64,000 nt of DNA from Paraphysomonas bandaiensis (Eukaryota; Chrysophyceae), in the NCBI GenBank assembly GCA_965644295.1, contig CBFFRP010000069.1, forward strand, positions 62,001 to 126,000, written 5' to 3'. Positions within the stretch are counted from its first letter, which is position 1; every line of letters begins with the position of its first letter. Of this stretch, positions 46,760-57,861 are shown piece after piece. A program made the position numbers and the translations under genes. The notes beneath the pieces are model-generated. The model was not told the DNA's origin. It searched no databases and worked only from the letters and a program-made list of their open reading frames with translations.

Positions 46760-47542
46760 CAGGGATAGGGAACAATGTATTGTATTGCAATACATTGTAC
46801 AATATATTGCAAAATATATTGATTGGTGGACTGGTCAAATATTCCATCAATAGTGTTTTTGTTAAAAGAGCTCACAATACTATTGCAATATATTGCAATC
46901 AATATTATGATAGTCATATAAGAGAAGATTCTCAACTGTAGGGTGCAAAATGGATATAAATAACCGAGAAATTGATTATAACATTACAAAGGATAATGAA
47001 GCTGATGTTGACTATGCGACTAAAAATCTTCAGTCAGCTCAAAAAATTAAGAAACGTACAAGTCCACGAGTCATTAACGGTTGCCTGGCCCTGGTATGTA
47101 CTTCCAATACATGGGAACGTCTGTTCAGCACAGCTAAACATATTACATCAGTGTGCGCAAAAGTATCCATCCTACTTAATATGCTGTTGTTTCTGAAAGC
47201 TATTCGACAGTTATGGCCGGATACTAGCATACTTCAATTATTTCTGTGGATGAATATGGTGATGTTGACGTCACCGATGATGGCTCAGATGATGAGGACG
47301 AGGTGGATTTTTAGTAGCTATAAGCTATAAGCTGCAGTTGGTTTGGTTGTCATGTGAACTTAATGACTAATACTAAAAATGAAATCTACGGATGTGCTTA
47401 CCTAGTGATTAGTCATACTAATATATTACAATACATTGACAGTATATTGTAATTGTATTGTTTGGCCTGTTTAAAATCTCCATCAATACTATTGATGGAA
47501 CTATCTAACAATAGTATTGCAATATATTGTTCCCTATCCCTG
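46760..47542 (+). mobile_element. internally deleted hAT element with terminal inverted repeats
   Basis: 783 bp. Left end CAGGGATAGGGAACAAT matches the reverse complement of the right end ATTGTTCCCTATCCCTG. CTACTGA occurs on both sides (46752-46758 and 47544-47550), consistent with a worn 8 bp target duplication. Subterminal DNA is full of ATATTGCAAT palindromes. Internal coding sequence 46950-47330 retains the hAT dimerisation domain: TSNTWERLFSTAKHIT then MLLFLKAIRQLWPD. The catalytic part is deleted. Confidence 0.82.
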
Positions 47543-47954
47543 CCTACTGACTCTTACATTGTAGCATTGTAGTTATCTATTCTCTATTCCTTCGTACTAT
47601 TGTTATTTGATCAAGCTTTGAGTGATAGGAGAGGAAAAATACGAACATAAAATTAAATGAAAGAGAAAGATTAATACCCTTGCATAGAAATTTCGTCATA
47701 AATTATAAACCACACCACTACTACATTCACCAACAACATACCACAACATTTTAAGGCCATCACAACTCAATTCTTCTATATAAACCACTCATAATATAAT
47801 ACTCTTTAAAGGTACATATTATTCTACTAACATTCACCATAATATTTGGAGGGTGAAGCAGTACGATAAACTATATGTACCACGAGAACATTGCCACTCG
47901 AAACATATGGACAGGCATTCGGTGGTAACAATGGTTACATATTCAATTCACCAT
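47543..47954. other. intergenic, nothing seen
   Basis: AT-rich stretch between the hAT element and the 3' end of the Myb gene. Confidence 0.55.
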
Positions 47955-48980
47955 CTATGGAAACGCTTCATAATAAGAGTTCACGAAGGAATCAAAAGGA
48001 TTGTGATGGAGTGGTGCAGAACGAGTATCATAGCAGAAGGAATGGTCCAGTGTATCCGAGATAGCGCCGTTATCACCGTACGTGTCCAGCACCAGAGGAC
48101 AGTTCCCCCTGTCAATGTCCAGCATATGCATATCTCCCTGAATCTTCCCAAGGGGTGATTCTCGGCGTCTGCTGCAGCTATCCGATGACTCAAATCCACA
48201 CTCACTATCATCACTGCCATAGTAATACAATAAAACACTTGATATATTACAGTGCTGCACAGTAGGCACCTGCTGTCGAGTACATCTCTATCTGAGGGTG
48301 GTGAGATATGTCGGTGCTCCATCCATTCAAAATTTTCCCATTCCATCGTACCGATATCAGTAGATATCTTGCTGACTGACGGGGCAGCTGTAGGGTGGAC
48401 CTCTGTCCGAAGTTCAGGTTCAGTTGAACTCATAATCGAGCTGAAAAGGTATTCGTACAATTTGTCGTCCGATGAAGGCACGGAATGAGGGACAGACGAC
48501 GAAGAAGCATGATGAGTAAGAGGCGCAGTAGTGGTACTACTTAAGTGGCTCTGAAATGACTTCAGAACAGCAGGAATTCCGCTGTTGGTTTGGCTAGACG
48601 ACACGGGCAACTGCTACTCAGCAATACATATCATAAGTAAAACATATCGTAGCCCTATGTAAATACTAACCTTTTTAATTGCCCTCTTTGGTGAAGTAGC
48701 GGGTGCTTTGGGTACTGTTGAGTTACCTTTCTGAAGCTTAAGAAAATACTTCTGTGCATGAGTTCGTATCTGAACCACAGATCTCGTCTTCACTAGAAGC
48801 GATATATTCTTCCAACCCTTCCCGTATATCTCTAATCCTTTCAGGAATAAAGCATGTTCTTCTGGTGTCCATCGACCTGTAATAACATATAAATAGATTA
48901 TATATATATATATATAAATGGCGATAAGGGTCACTCTTTCTACCTGTATTCTCTTCACCGGTGTTTGTTTTTTCAACCAT
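47955..48980 (-). CDS. single-repeat Myb transcription factor, SHAQKYF type
   Basis: Four exons, 48980-48944, 48876-48671, 48610-48270 and 48213-47955, give 280 aa with consistent phases. The Myb repeat is GRWTPEEHALFLKGLEIYG...GWKNISLLVKTRSVVQIRTHAQKYFLK, residues about 13-62; the THAQKYF ending defines the SHAQKYF class found in plants, slime moulds and many protists, usually nuclear DNA-binding regulators. Ser/Thr-rich linker and acidic C-terminal tail follow. The third exon has tandem acceptors (TAGCAG) that would add or drop one Gln. The first intron contains a (TA)n run. Confidence 0.82.
48898..48917. repeat. (TA)n microsatellite in Myb intron 1
   Basis: Uninterrupted TA run within the 67 bp intron of the Myb gene. 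Confidence 0.8.
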
Positions 48981-50493
48981 TTGAACTTCAGAGATATGAA
49001 TAGAATTATCAATAATAACTTTAATGAAAATAAGAGAGATGTAGAGTAGAATCGCTAATGGATGTCCGTTAAACTGTTCTCTATATAAGGACTTAGATAC
49101 TGGAAGATATTGTATGGATATATGCAATAAAAATAATACTGTGTCAAATTTTCACTTTCCTGTTCTTGTGATATGAAGTTCCCATCCTTAATATCTTGAG
49201 TAGTCACCACTGAAAATAGATATTGGAAAGTAGTATACTGCTGTATATATACTGTAGTACAATCCAAGGATATCCCAACATATATCCATCTATTTCATGG
49301 TACTGGCAATTGAGTTTACCACAATATATATCCGTGCAAACGCCCAGATCAGCGCATTATCAGGTACTATATATGGAAACTCTTCGAGCCTTATTAGCCG
49401 GAATGGAAACACCAGACACTCATTGAACGATGAGTGGACGGCTACGCAAACAGCCTCTCCGTTGCTGAAATAGCTTCTGTACAGTTCTGAATCGTATATG
49501 AATTCTAGATAAGTTTGTTGTTATCGTTGCTATCGTGTATAGTGTTATGTAGAAGATATATACAGAAGTTCACAATGGAGAAAGGTTTGTGCCTCCAGGA
49601 TATGTTGTGGGCTCAAGAACTCTTGGAGACTATAATTGTCATTATGCATTTGCTCTGCACTTTTGACTGACTCAAGTAGTGTATCCACTTGTTATCTACT
49701 CAATTTCAAGGGCCTGTATTCATTTTTGATTTAATAAGTGCTTATCATTGTCGTTTAGATAACGGAAAAGTTTACTTGTTCGTGAACGAGTTGAAATACG
49801 TGGAGGAACAAATGTCTCTAATATTGCCGCAAAATTTCAATATTGATATTCCTTCTCGTCAGCATATTAATAAATTGGTAGACGCTATGTATGTATGTTA
49901 GACAATTCATCAGTATTCCTGTACTTCCTCTAGTACATTTAATGAGGGGTATATTATTCAACCTAGTCAAAATGGTTGAATTATTATATGACTAGGTTTT
50001 TACACCAATTTTGGTGTGACTAGGTAGTTCAGCCATTTTGACTGGGTTGAATAATACATCCCATTTAATGAACTTAATATGTGTCAGAAAGATTTACAAA
50101 AACGTTTTGAGAATATTTTGACCAGGAAGCATACGTAAGATCATTCAAACTACCAGGCTATTAATGTTGTACTGGGCACTGGTATATAATATGTAGTATT
50201 TAGTAAAGGTGGTTATGCTTTGCGCGTTGTGTTAATGAATGTAGCTACCATTGCGTTGTAGAGAAGTTTTGTACGTGCCAACTTTAGTCTGCAATTATCT
50301 ACGTCAACAAACTACTTGAGTACTTCTTTTGAAAGATAAAACAAATACTTCTAAAATAGGAAAACTGCTTATCATTATTCCAGTATACAGCCCCAAACAT
50401 TGTCTGCCGTTGACATTAAAATATGTACGCAGATGTGCCGGGGAAAATATATATCATCCGCTACATCACAACCTCCATATGTAATAACCCAAA
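48981..50493. other. intergenic with one MITE
   Basis: 1.5 kb upstream of the Myb gene. Contains the foldback MITE at 49946. An ORF at 49689-49901 (+) of about 70 codons has no recognised relative. Confidence 0.55.
49946..50062. mobile_element. foldback MITE with 9 bp target duplication
   Basis: 117 bp. Left arm GGGGTATATTATTCAACC, then TAGTCAAAATGGTTGAA; the right arm is its near-perfect reverse complement. Perfect 9 bp direct repeat ATTTAATGA on both sides (49937-49945, 50063-50071). Nine-base duplications are typical of Mutator-like elements. A second inner pair (ACTAGGT) surrounds the loop. Related single end near 6560. Confidence 0.85.
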
Positions 50494-51424
50494 TCACGCG
50501 TGAGGGTCAGGTATGATACCCCTCTTCTCAGCGTCGCGATATGCATTTCCAAAGGGTAAATACTCATCCCGGTGACTATTCCCGAGGCTAGCAAAACTCT
50601 TTGCTTGCTGTGTATACAACATAATTAGAAAGTAAGGTATGACAAGGATGTACAGACCTTCTCAAAGGAAACGAACTCCTCTTCCTTAATGTCTCTGATG
50701 TACACAGCCGGATTACCTGCCCAGAGCTCGCCGGGAGGGACGATCGTGTGAGGAAGCAGAACGGAACCTGCAGCGATCATGCTCCCGCTCTCCACCACGC
50801 ATCCCTCCGATATAACAGCATTCATTCCGATGACACAGTGGTCCTCAATAACACACGAGTTGAGCACAGCGCCTTGGCCAATGGTACAATGATGTCTGAT
50901 ATTAACGTCCGCAGGAAGTCCTGTCTCCAGCTCCTGGGTACTATTGATCACCACTTTGTCCTGCACATGTTCAGTTTGAGCAGTGTTCAAGAAGAGGGAT
51001 ATTACAGAGCTGGATATTACCTGCACATTAGTAAAGGACCCAATCCTGACTTTATTTTTATCTCCACGAATGACAGCGCCAAACCACACCTAATGTAATG
51101 TTAAACTACAATATAGATACATTGGGATAGTATTACTGATGATTGAGTCATGAGAGTAACGTCACCAATAAGTGTGGCGTTCGGGGCAACAAACGCATCT
51201 AATGCAACTAGAGGATACTGCAAAAAGTCAATGCATTAATACATTTTTCTCGTTTATTTACTGCTATAGTACACCTTCTTTTGCATAGGCATCTGATTCC
51301 TGTGACGAACAAATGATTCATTAAATACTTCATTCTCTGCCAGTCTCAAGGCAACACGGTCAAGAGCTTGACCAGATTCTCTCAGAGCTCTACCGAAATA
51401 ATGAACGGCCTTTCTAACAAACAT
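50494..51424 (-). CDS. gamma carbonic anhydrase-like protein (catalytically degenerate)
   Basis: Five exons, 51424-51275, 51217-51137, 51089-51021, 50960-50658 and 50607-50494, give 238 aa, stop TGA, all phases consistent. Left-handed beta-helix repeats are clear from SSVWFGAVIRGDKNKVRIG through ENPA-type GELWAGNPAVYIRDI. The three zinc-ligand His of active gamma-CA are replaced: the LVHVA position reads VVINS, IGHSA reads IGQGA, LHGC reads LNSC. This resembles the gamma-CA-like subunits of mitochondrial complex I in plants and protists, a structural rather than catalytic role. The N-terminus is basic and could be a matrix-targeting sequence. Divergent to the OTU gene. Confidence 0.88.
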
Positions 51425-51841
51425 GGTTGCAGATAATAGTGGTGACCACAGTGGCAGTGAACTTGGCAGTCCAACACTGCACCGAAATAACTACATATTT
51501 TTTCACTTAACTATATTACTGTGTTTTTGCCCAAGTGTTAGTATGTGCTGCTCGTGCTTACATGTATAATCAACAGCATATGCCTATCATCTAGAGTTAG
51601 AGTATCTTCTAGAGTTTTCAGTTTCCTAGAATATAGGAACGAATCATAATGGTTATTTCTTGATTACTATGCATTGATTGGCAGTGGGAGAGGAATATAA
51701 GATATGGACGTATTGTTGTGGTCTACTTCCTAAATATGAACGTATGTAAAGAATGATGCTGGAAGGTTGCTTAGCTCATTGTTCAGATATTATTAGGACG
51801 CATATATGAACCAACGCAAGTTAAGATTCTAGTAGAACGTA
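51425..51841. promoter_or_regulatory. shared upstream region of a divergent gene pair
   Basis: 417 bp between gamma-CA-like (-) and OTU (+) genes. No specific element recognised. Confidence 0.35.
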
Positions 51842-53353
51842 ATGAATAAAGCTAAAAGCACTGATGAAGGCACTGTGGAAGTCAATATTGTTCAGGCCGC
51901 TTCTATGTACAGTTCCTCTGATCACTTTGATATGAAGTCATTTCGAAATCTCATTCATGATTTATTATGTTTGAGAGAAGGAACACTCTTCCAACCACGT
52001 GCTATCGTAACGCGTGTCAGCGATGCTATTGCAGAATATGTGGATGTGCCTACTGAAACTCAAAAACTAGACATAGTCAAAATTGTCGAATTGTTTAATA
52101 ATTGGGATAAGGTGATGAGAATGGGCACTGTAATCGAATCTGGTGGTTCAAAACTGCCTAGTTTGCAGAACTACGAAACTCTCGAGCAGTTGGTAGTACT
52201 CCGTAAAGCCCGATCAAAGGAGAAACAATTGAAATGCGCCGAGGATAAACCTTCCCCTTCGAAGACCACTGGGTCTAATCTACAGTGGGTTTATTCTTCT
52301 GGTCCTGGAAAGGGCTCTGTCGTGCCGTCGTACTGTTTGCTACAAGAGAAAAAATGGAGGTTTTGTGACCATGGAGATGGCACAGGGGCGCTATACTGGT
52401 GGCCAGGAAGGGATACAAAGGAAGGGATATCTATGCTTTCCCAGGGGGAATTTAAAGCTGTCTTAGTAGAAAAAATTGATGTTAATGATTCCTCTACTTA
52501 TAGCAGACCACAGTCTGCGCGAATTATTGGAAGGGAAATATCTGAACCAAAGGAAGCTAGTGCATTAGCCCAAGCTATTGCTAAAGAAGTCCAGAGGATC
52601 GATACTGTCAGCCCAGTGGATATCAACCTCGAAGAGAGCAAAACCGCTGGTAGAAATGAGGCTGCAGAGGTGCTTTGCCCGATGGGGCACCCTGTTGTGC
52701 TTACTGATACTCCTGAGTCCGGGTGGTTCGATTCCTACTGGCGGTGCGCATGCGCAAGGCAGGAAACAGGCTGCCTATCAGGGTACTTCGCAAGGAGGGA
52801 GCTGCGGTACAGCTGTTCTGCCGGGTGCAATTGGGATATATGTGGGCCATGTCGAGACCGACTGCTAATGATGGAGCGATATCCAAGAGATGGAAAAGAT
52901 CCATGCGAGGATGTGGACCGGAGATTGAAATCGCTTGGCATGCATTCGGTTGAAGTGGGAAGTGGGGGGGACTGCTTCTTCCGATGCCTTACTGCACAGC
53001 ACCCATGGTTCTGTTTTGAACCATCAGCCTATAATAGTTTACTCGCTAGGATAAAAGTAATTGATCACATGGCTGAAAATAGAAAATTATATGAATCGTT
53101 CGTTGCCTATGACGACGTAACCACCGACTACGATGAGTACATACGACGCATGTACCTTCCCACCACTTGGATAGAGGGAGGTATTGAGGTGATTGCTACG
53201 GCAGAGGTCTGGAATGTTAATATCCATATATATGGAGTAGATGAGAGTCATGACAGGGTGGTATGCCCACAATCCTCTAATATTGATACTAGGGACGTTT
53301 TTATGGTACATTATTACGACTATCATTATCGAGTGGTGGAATATATCAGATGA
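51842..53353 (+). CDS. OTU-family cysteine protease with Cys-rich zinc-binding-like region
   Basis: 503 aa, single exon, ATG 51842. C-terminal OTU domain (about residues 365-500): GSGGDCFFRCLTAQ carries the Asp and catalytic Cys, and HYYDYHYRVVE near the end carries the His. OTU enzymes remove ubiquitin or related modifiers. Residues about 280-340 contain CPMGH, CACARQ, CSAGC and CGPC, a ZZ-like zinc-binding pattern that may bind substrate. The middle WVYSSGPGKGSVVPSYCL region is globular without a recognised family. Cytosolic or nuclear location expected. Confidence 0.82.
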   Translation: MNKAKSTDEGTVEVNIVQAASMYSSSDHFDMKSFRNLIHDLLCLREGTLFQPRAIVTRVSDAIAEYVDVPTETQKLDIVKIVELFNNWDKVMRMGTVIESGGSKLPSLQNYETLEQLVVLRKARSKEKQLKCAEDKPSPSKTTGSNLQWVYSSGPGKGSVVPSYCLLQEKKWRFCDHGDGTGALYWWPGRDTKEGISMLSQGEFKAVLVEKIDVNDSSTYSRPQSARIIGREISEPKEASALAQAIAKEVQRIDTVSPVDINLEESKTAGRNEAAEVLCPMGHPVVLTDTPESGWFDSYWRCACARQETGCLSGYFARRELRYSCSAGCNWDICGPCRDRLLMMERYPRDGKDPCEDVDRRLKSLGMHSVEVGSGGDCFFRCLTAQHPWFCFEPSAYNSLLARIKVIDHMAENRKLYESFVAYDDVTTDYDEYIRRMYLPTTWIEGGIEVIATAEVWNVNIHIYGVDESHDRVVCPQSSNIDTRDVFMVHYYDYHYRVVEYIR

Positions 53354-54458
53354 TTTTGGTGATGTAATAAGTTTATTTTATACCATAATTTCGTATATAC
53401 CTGCTATACGCCAATATATTTATATTCGCCGTGAGTGAGTTCGGCAGCTCTAAAGTACAAGTGGGTAGATTTCAGTAAGAACAGTGAAACTCAAATGATT
53501 GTTAAGTATTAGCACTGTTGCATATATACTACAATAAGTAATACGAGAGTTGTAAAAATGATCATGATGGAAGAATTAGAGCACTCTTTCACGTTTATAT
53601 ATAGCAGAGTAAAATAGATACAGCAAGAATATATTTAAGTACATTTTAGTAGAAAACCGACACACAAAATGTATTTTACTGCAGCTATAACAGTTTAAAT
53701 TCGATGTATGTTACTTAAAGAAAGTTTTTACTAGTAGATGTGGTTTCAGCAGTTGCTTCATGCCGAGGCTGAGGTAAACACTGTTGAGGTAATCGAATAA
53801 TGTGTATCAAAACGTCTGTTCGGTAAGATGACACTGCACATGCATCATGTATTTATGGCGTAATTCCGAAGTAGAAGTAACGATACGTAACGGTGAATTC
53901 ATTCGGACCGAATCCTAATAAGGATCGCGAGTCTCATTAATGAATATTGCAGAGTGTGTGTTTCATTTCAATCCAAACACCATGAAGAGTACCTTCTTCA
54001 GCTCTATGTAACTCCTCTATGTCATTATATTCTCTTTCATCATACTGTGACCAGTCGTAAGTGCTAATAGGTCACATCACCTACTGCTGTGTACAGGATT
54101 TGGCACAGTGCTTCCAGAAGAATGAATCGTCTAAAACCAGACCAGACAGACACAGGGCTATTTTTTATAAACTAGCAGATTGTCTTAAAATCCCACTATT
54201 TTAGAAAAACCTTTGATAATCAATTGAAACTTAAGTTTTCATGATATAAAAATCCCATATTCTATGTTTTCAGTTTTCTTGTGTCAGTATCTTGTACAGA
54301 CGCATCAACTGCTCGGTGCTCTGAGAGGAGGATTGTGTCTGTGTATGTATGTGTGTGTGGGCAGATTTCAGGTCCACAGTGGTGTACATTGGTCAAACAC
54401 GGTACATATAGGCATACATCTCTACTTTCAATTAAATTTTCATACAAACGGCAAGCTG
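53354..54458. other. intergenic, no gene seen
   Basis: 1.1 kb between two same-strand genes. Nothing beyond AT-rich DNA recognised; 54264-54458 is open in frame with the next gene but has no coding character. Confidence 0.55.
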
Positions 54459-55670
54459 ATGAGACGGTATTCGTATCGAACACAAGAAGTATTGGTCTAT
54501 ATTCAAGATCATCCAGAGGCTAAAGCATTAATCCATCATGTGAATAACGGACGCAACTCACTATTCACTAAAAATTGTCCTACTCGACCTGAAGTAACAA
54601 GAGGATGTGATGTTCTACTAGGATGGTGTGATGCTATGAAAAGTATAGGTGATGGTAAACGCGCACGTGAAAAATTTCGTGATGAGTGGACTGCTCAACA
54701 AGTCAAGTCTGCGCTACTTGTTTTGATCACCGAACTGTGGTGTCCTATGTCCGTTAGTCTAGAAAATCTTCGAGATGCTATGCAGGGTCCATATAAAAGT
54801 AGCAAGGGTGTACTTACTACTGCCATGAAGCAGGCGTCGCATATAATTACTGAGCTTCGCGATGATGTCCGCGCCTCACTTGTCCATCCTTCTCTCGCAC
54901 ATGATCCTCAAGTGAACGGCGCCAGTCAGTGCCTCTCACTTTTAAATGCCAGTTCGAATAGTAGTCCTAAGATTACACCACCTTACGGCGGACCTCAGTA
55001 TGCCTGGGACTCAAGCGCCGAATCCAAGGTACCATCCCCCAATTCTCTCCCTACCCTTCCATCTATTGACCAAATGCGGGATCATAAGGGCAACTATATG
55101 GAGCAAAACACTGCCCTTCTTGGGGGATCTCTTAATGAAACAAGCATTCTTGCATCCTCTACTACTACCCCTTTAACGACCATACAAAAAGATGAGATCC
55201 CATCAACTGATGAGTCCGATGTCGCAGCTCTACTTGTGCAAATGCGAGACCGAGACGAACATGCTTCTCCACTTGAGGACGGCCTAGTTACCTGCCATAT
55301 CGACCCAGATAATCATCAGACAAGCTTCATATCAATGCTGATTGAAGAGGGATTTGCGCGTGATCTGATGTTGCAGAACTCAGAGCACTGGATGGCACGG
55401 GTGATATTCTTGCTGAATTTAGATCTGGTGGGATCCCAGGTACCTTTATTTCATACAGATGGGTCACCCCTTTCCTATGGCCCAGGTGATCGGTTTGAAA
55501 TGACAACAACAGGTTCTGACAAGCACCTGCATATTTACTTTGGAGAAGAAAAGGGACAGAAGGTAGCTTTTCAACGGACTATCGCCTCGAATATCATACA
55601 AAAGTTGAGGAGGTGTGGAGAGCTACCTGATTCGAATCCAGCCAAAAGAATCAAGTGTAATTCTCAGTAG
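54459..55670 (+). CDS. protein of unknown function
   Basis: 403 aa from ATG 54459 (MRRYSYRTQEVLVYIQDHPEAK), chosen over upstream in-frame codons because the preceding translation is low-quality Cys/Val/His sequence. An N-terminal helical-looking domain (about 1-145) is followed by a Ser/Pro/Thr-rich linker (about 150-260) and a C-terminal domain (TSFISMLIEEGFARDLML ... HLHIYFGEEKGQKVAFQRT) ending in a basic KRIKCNSQ tail that may be a nuclear signal. No family recognised. Confidence 0.65.
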   Translation: MRRYSYRTQEVLVYIQDHPEAKALIHHVNNGRNSLFTKNCPTRPEVTRGCDVLLGWCDAMKSIGDGKRAREKFRDEWTAQQVKSALLVLITELWCPMSVSLENLRDAMQGPYKSSKGVLTTAMKQASHIITELRDDVRASLVHPSLAHDPQVNGASQCLSLLNASSNSSPKITPPYGGPQYAWDSSAESKVPSPNSLPTLPSIDQMRDHKGNYMEQNTALLGGSLNETSILASSTTTPLTTIQKDEIPSTDESDVAALLVQMRDRDEHASPLEDGLVTCHIDPDNHQTSFISMLIEEGFARDLMLQNSEHWMARVIFLLNLDLVGSQVPLFHTDGSPLSYGPGDRFEMTTTGSDKHLHIYFGEEKGQKVAFQRTIASNIIQKLRRCGELPDSNPAKRIKCNSQ

Positions 55671-56691
55671 GTTATTGACAACAGGTATGAATTGAGTGGA
55701 GAGCAGGTTAAAATCTGCCACCTCCTCGTCATCGGTACAACTATTGCAGTGTGGTGAGATAAATTTTGTACTATATTAGTGCCATGCTTATATGTAGTAA
55801 ATCGTATTATGGATAATAAATATAACAATTTACTGGTCTTCGTGTGAAAATGTCATAACTGCTTGTATTTTATTGAACCAAGTTTTGCCTTGATTGTAGA
55901 GTATAAGATGTAAATACCCAGTATTTTTCTAGAGAGTCAAAGTTCATGTCAACTACATTCTAGTCACCTCACTCCTAAGCAAGCTATCAATACAAGGTAT
56001 ATATTATTGAATCTTCTCTCCTTAATCTTGAATCTTCCATTCCGCTATCGCTTCACATGAGAAGTATAGATCTTTACATGAAGTAAGAGGACGAATGTGT
56101 TTTTATCATGGTAATACGTAATACTTATTCTACAAGTTTCATTGTCTACATAACCCACCTCTTAAACACAAATAAACACAAAGAGGGCCTTTTCGATATA
56201 TTTGGAAGGTTTCCATATTACGGCTTGTGGTGATCGATGTATAACGTACATATGTACCAGAGTATATTACGCATGACCTCATTGCGAACAAACACCAAAA
56301 ACAATAGAAATGAAGAATGAAATAATAAGTCTTTTTACATGTTCTACTTCTTGACATTAATACGACCAAAATATGTTATATAAGTAATGTAATTTTAGGA
56401 AAGCCTACAATAAGGAGGCACTATCACTGCCGCATTCTTCAATCACGTAAATGACTTTATCACAGATTAACAAATTTTATCCACGGTCACAGTGGCCATT
56501 CGGTATCGCAGGACGAAAGACCGCACTTAGGACTACTATTCAACAATTGTACAGAACAGAACTAAGCAATCGAAGCATACGAGACATACTGTGAATTTAA
56601 TTCTTCAATTGCAGTATACTTTTTCTCCTTTGATACTTTCCTGCAACTAAGGTCGTTTAAAAAAACATGCTAACATAACTTCTGAATGCAT
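55671..56691. other. intergenic, no gene seen
   Basis: 1 kb between convergent 3' ends of the orphan gene (+) and the ceramidase (-). Nothing recognised. Confidence 0.6.
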
Positions 56692-57474
56692 TTAATCAGA
56701 ATGATTGTTCTTGCTTGCTCTCACTACCGGAGTGAAAAGCACCCAATCAATGTGTACAGGACAATCCAAGGCTCGTGCACGCAGCAAAATTAGTTGAATC
56801 ACACCAACATATGCACCAAAACCAGCAGTGACATGCCAAAGAATGTGGAAAGTCATTCCATAAGTGAGGTTGTAATACGGTAAAAGTACTTCGCACATAT
56901 TCATATCGATGACCCATATCACGGCACCCACAAATAAATAAGTAAACAAGCTTACACACCACACCTTTAAAATGAGAGTATCACGAGGTGATGACCAAAC
57001 CAAAACAGTATTCCATGTAATCACTATTGTTGTGGCTATGGAATACATCGTTAAAAAGGATGCGTACCATGATCTCATAGAATAATATATATACGTCACA
57101 ACCACAGTGATAAATACAAAAAACACTGAAACATGGTCCAGTTTGTAAGCTCCTTTAGGTCCATGTATTCGACACAGACAGAGTAGACAAGCCAGGTCAA
57201 ACCATAGCATCGGTATTTCATCCAAACTCTGAGGGAACCAGTGCAAAGTCGTATGTAAGGCAACTGAACCTAATCCAACAAATGTAACAAGAAGAAAAAG
57301 GAAACTAAATGGCCATTCTTTCGTTGGATTGCTATAAAAGTACCCGATGAAGCCTATAATTGCTATATAGAGAGAGCTTGCTGCATTAAAAGGCTCCGCT
57401 ACAAACTTAGTCAGAATATAATCAGGTTCACAGAAATCTACTGAAGAAGAATGAGGGATCCAATAACCTGTCAT
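56692..57474 (-). CDS. alkaline ceramidase
   Basis: 260 aa, ATG 57474, single exon. CREST-superfamily motifs are in order: GYWIPHSSSVDFCEPDY and FVAEPFNAASS at the N-terminus (calcium-binding loop with D, E, D, E/N), then GLGSVALHTTLHWFPQSLDEIPMLW (Ser and first zinc His), and MTFHILWHVTAGFGAY (the two remaining zinc His) near the C-terminus. Seven transmembrane helices are expected, as in ACER1-3 and yeast Ypc1/Ydc1, which hydrolyse ceramide to sphingoid base and fatty acid in ER/Golgi membranes. Length is normal. In-frame sequence upstream of the Met does not resemble the family. Divergent to the RRM gene. Confidence 0.92.
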   Translation of the reverse strand: MTGYWIPHSSSVDFCEPDYILTKFVAEPFNAASSLYIAIIGFIGYFYSNPTKEWPFSFLFLLVTFVGLGSVALHTTLHWFPQSLDEIPMLWFDLACLLCLCRIHGPKGAYKLDHVSVFFVFITVVVTYIYYSMRSWYASFLTMYSIATTIVITWNTVLVWSSPRDTLILKVWCVSLFTYLFVGAVIWVIDMNMCEVLLPYYNLTYGMTFHILWHVTAGFGAYVGVIQLILLRARALDCPVHIDWVLFTPVVRASKNNHSD

Positions 57475-57861
57475 GTTAAATGTTAACTTGTAACAATGAA
57501 AGAGAGAGTGAATAATTCTATATAGTCTGCTCTGTTCATGCACATCCAGACATGGTTCGAACAGCCAGTAGGATTCCTGCCTGCACACACTACGAAGGAG
57601 AACAAAGCATAGAATACAACAGCAGTATATCCACAGAGTACAGCAGTCATCTACAAGACATACATATACATACAGTAGTATATACAGTCCACTCTGTCTA
57701 TGGTATGGGTATGTATGTGTGGATGTGTATGGCATCTTTCTCCTCCAAGTTCATAAGTACACACTGACCATTCCAACATTAATAACTCTACTAGAGGTAT
57801 TCATTAACCTCTTCACTCTACTATCACATTTTTTGATAATTTCTATTACACGGCAGTGTAA
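57475..57861. promoter_or_regulatory. shared upstream region of a divergent gene pair
   Basis: 387 bp between alkaline ceramidase (-) and the RRM gene (+). A pyrimidine-rich stretch precedes the RRM start. No defined motif recognised. Confidence 0.35.

Noticed and set aside
49689-49901. 70-codon plus-strand frame near the MITE.
   Set aside because: Non-ATG start and no recognised relative; possible exon of an unseen gene but unsupported.
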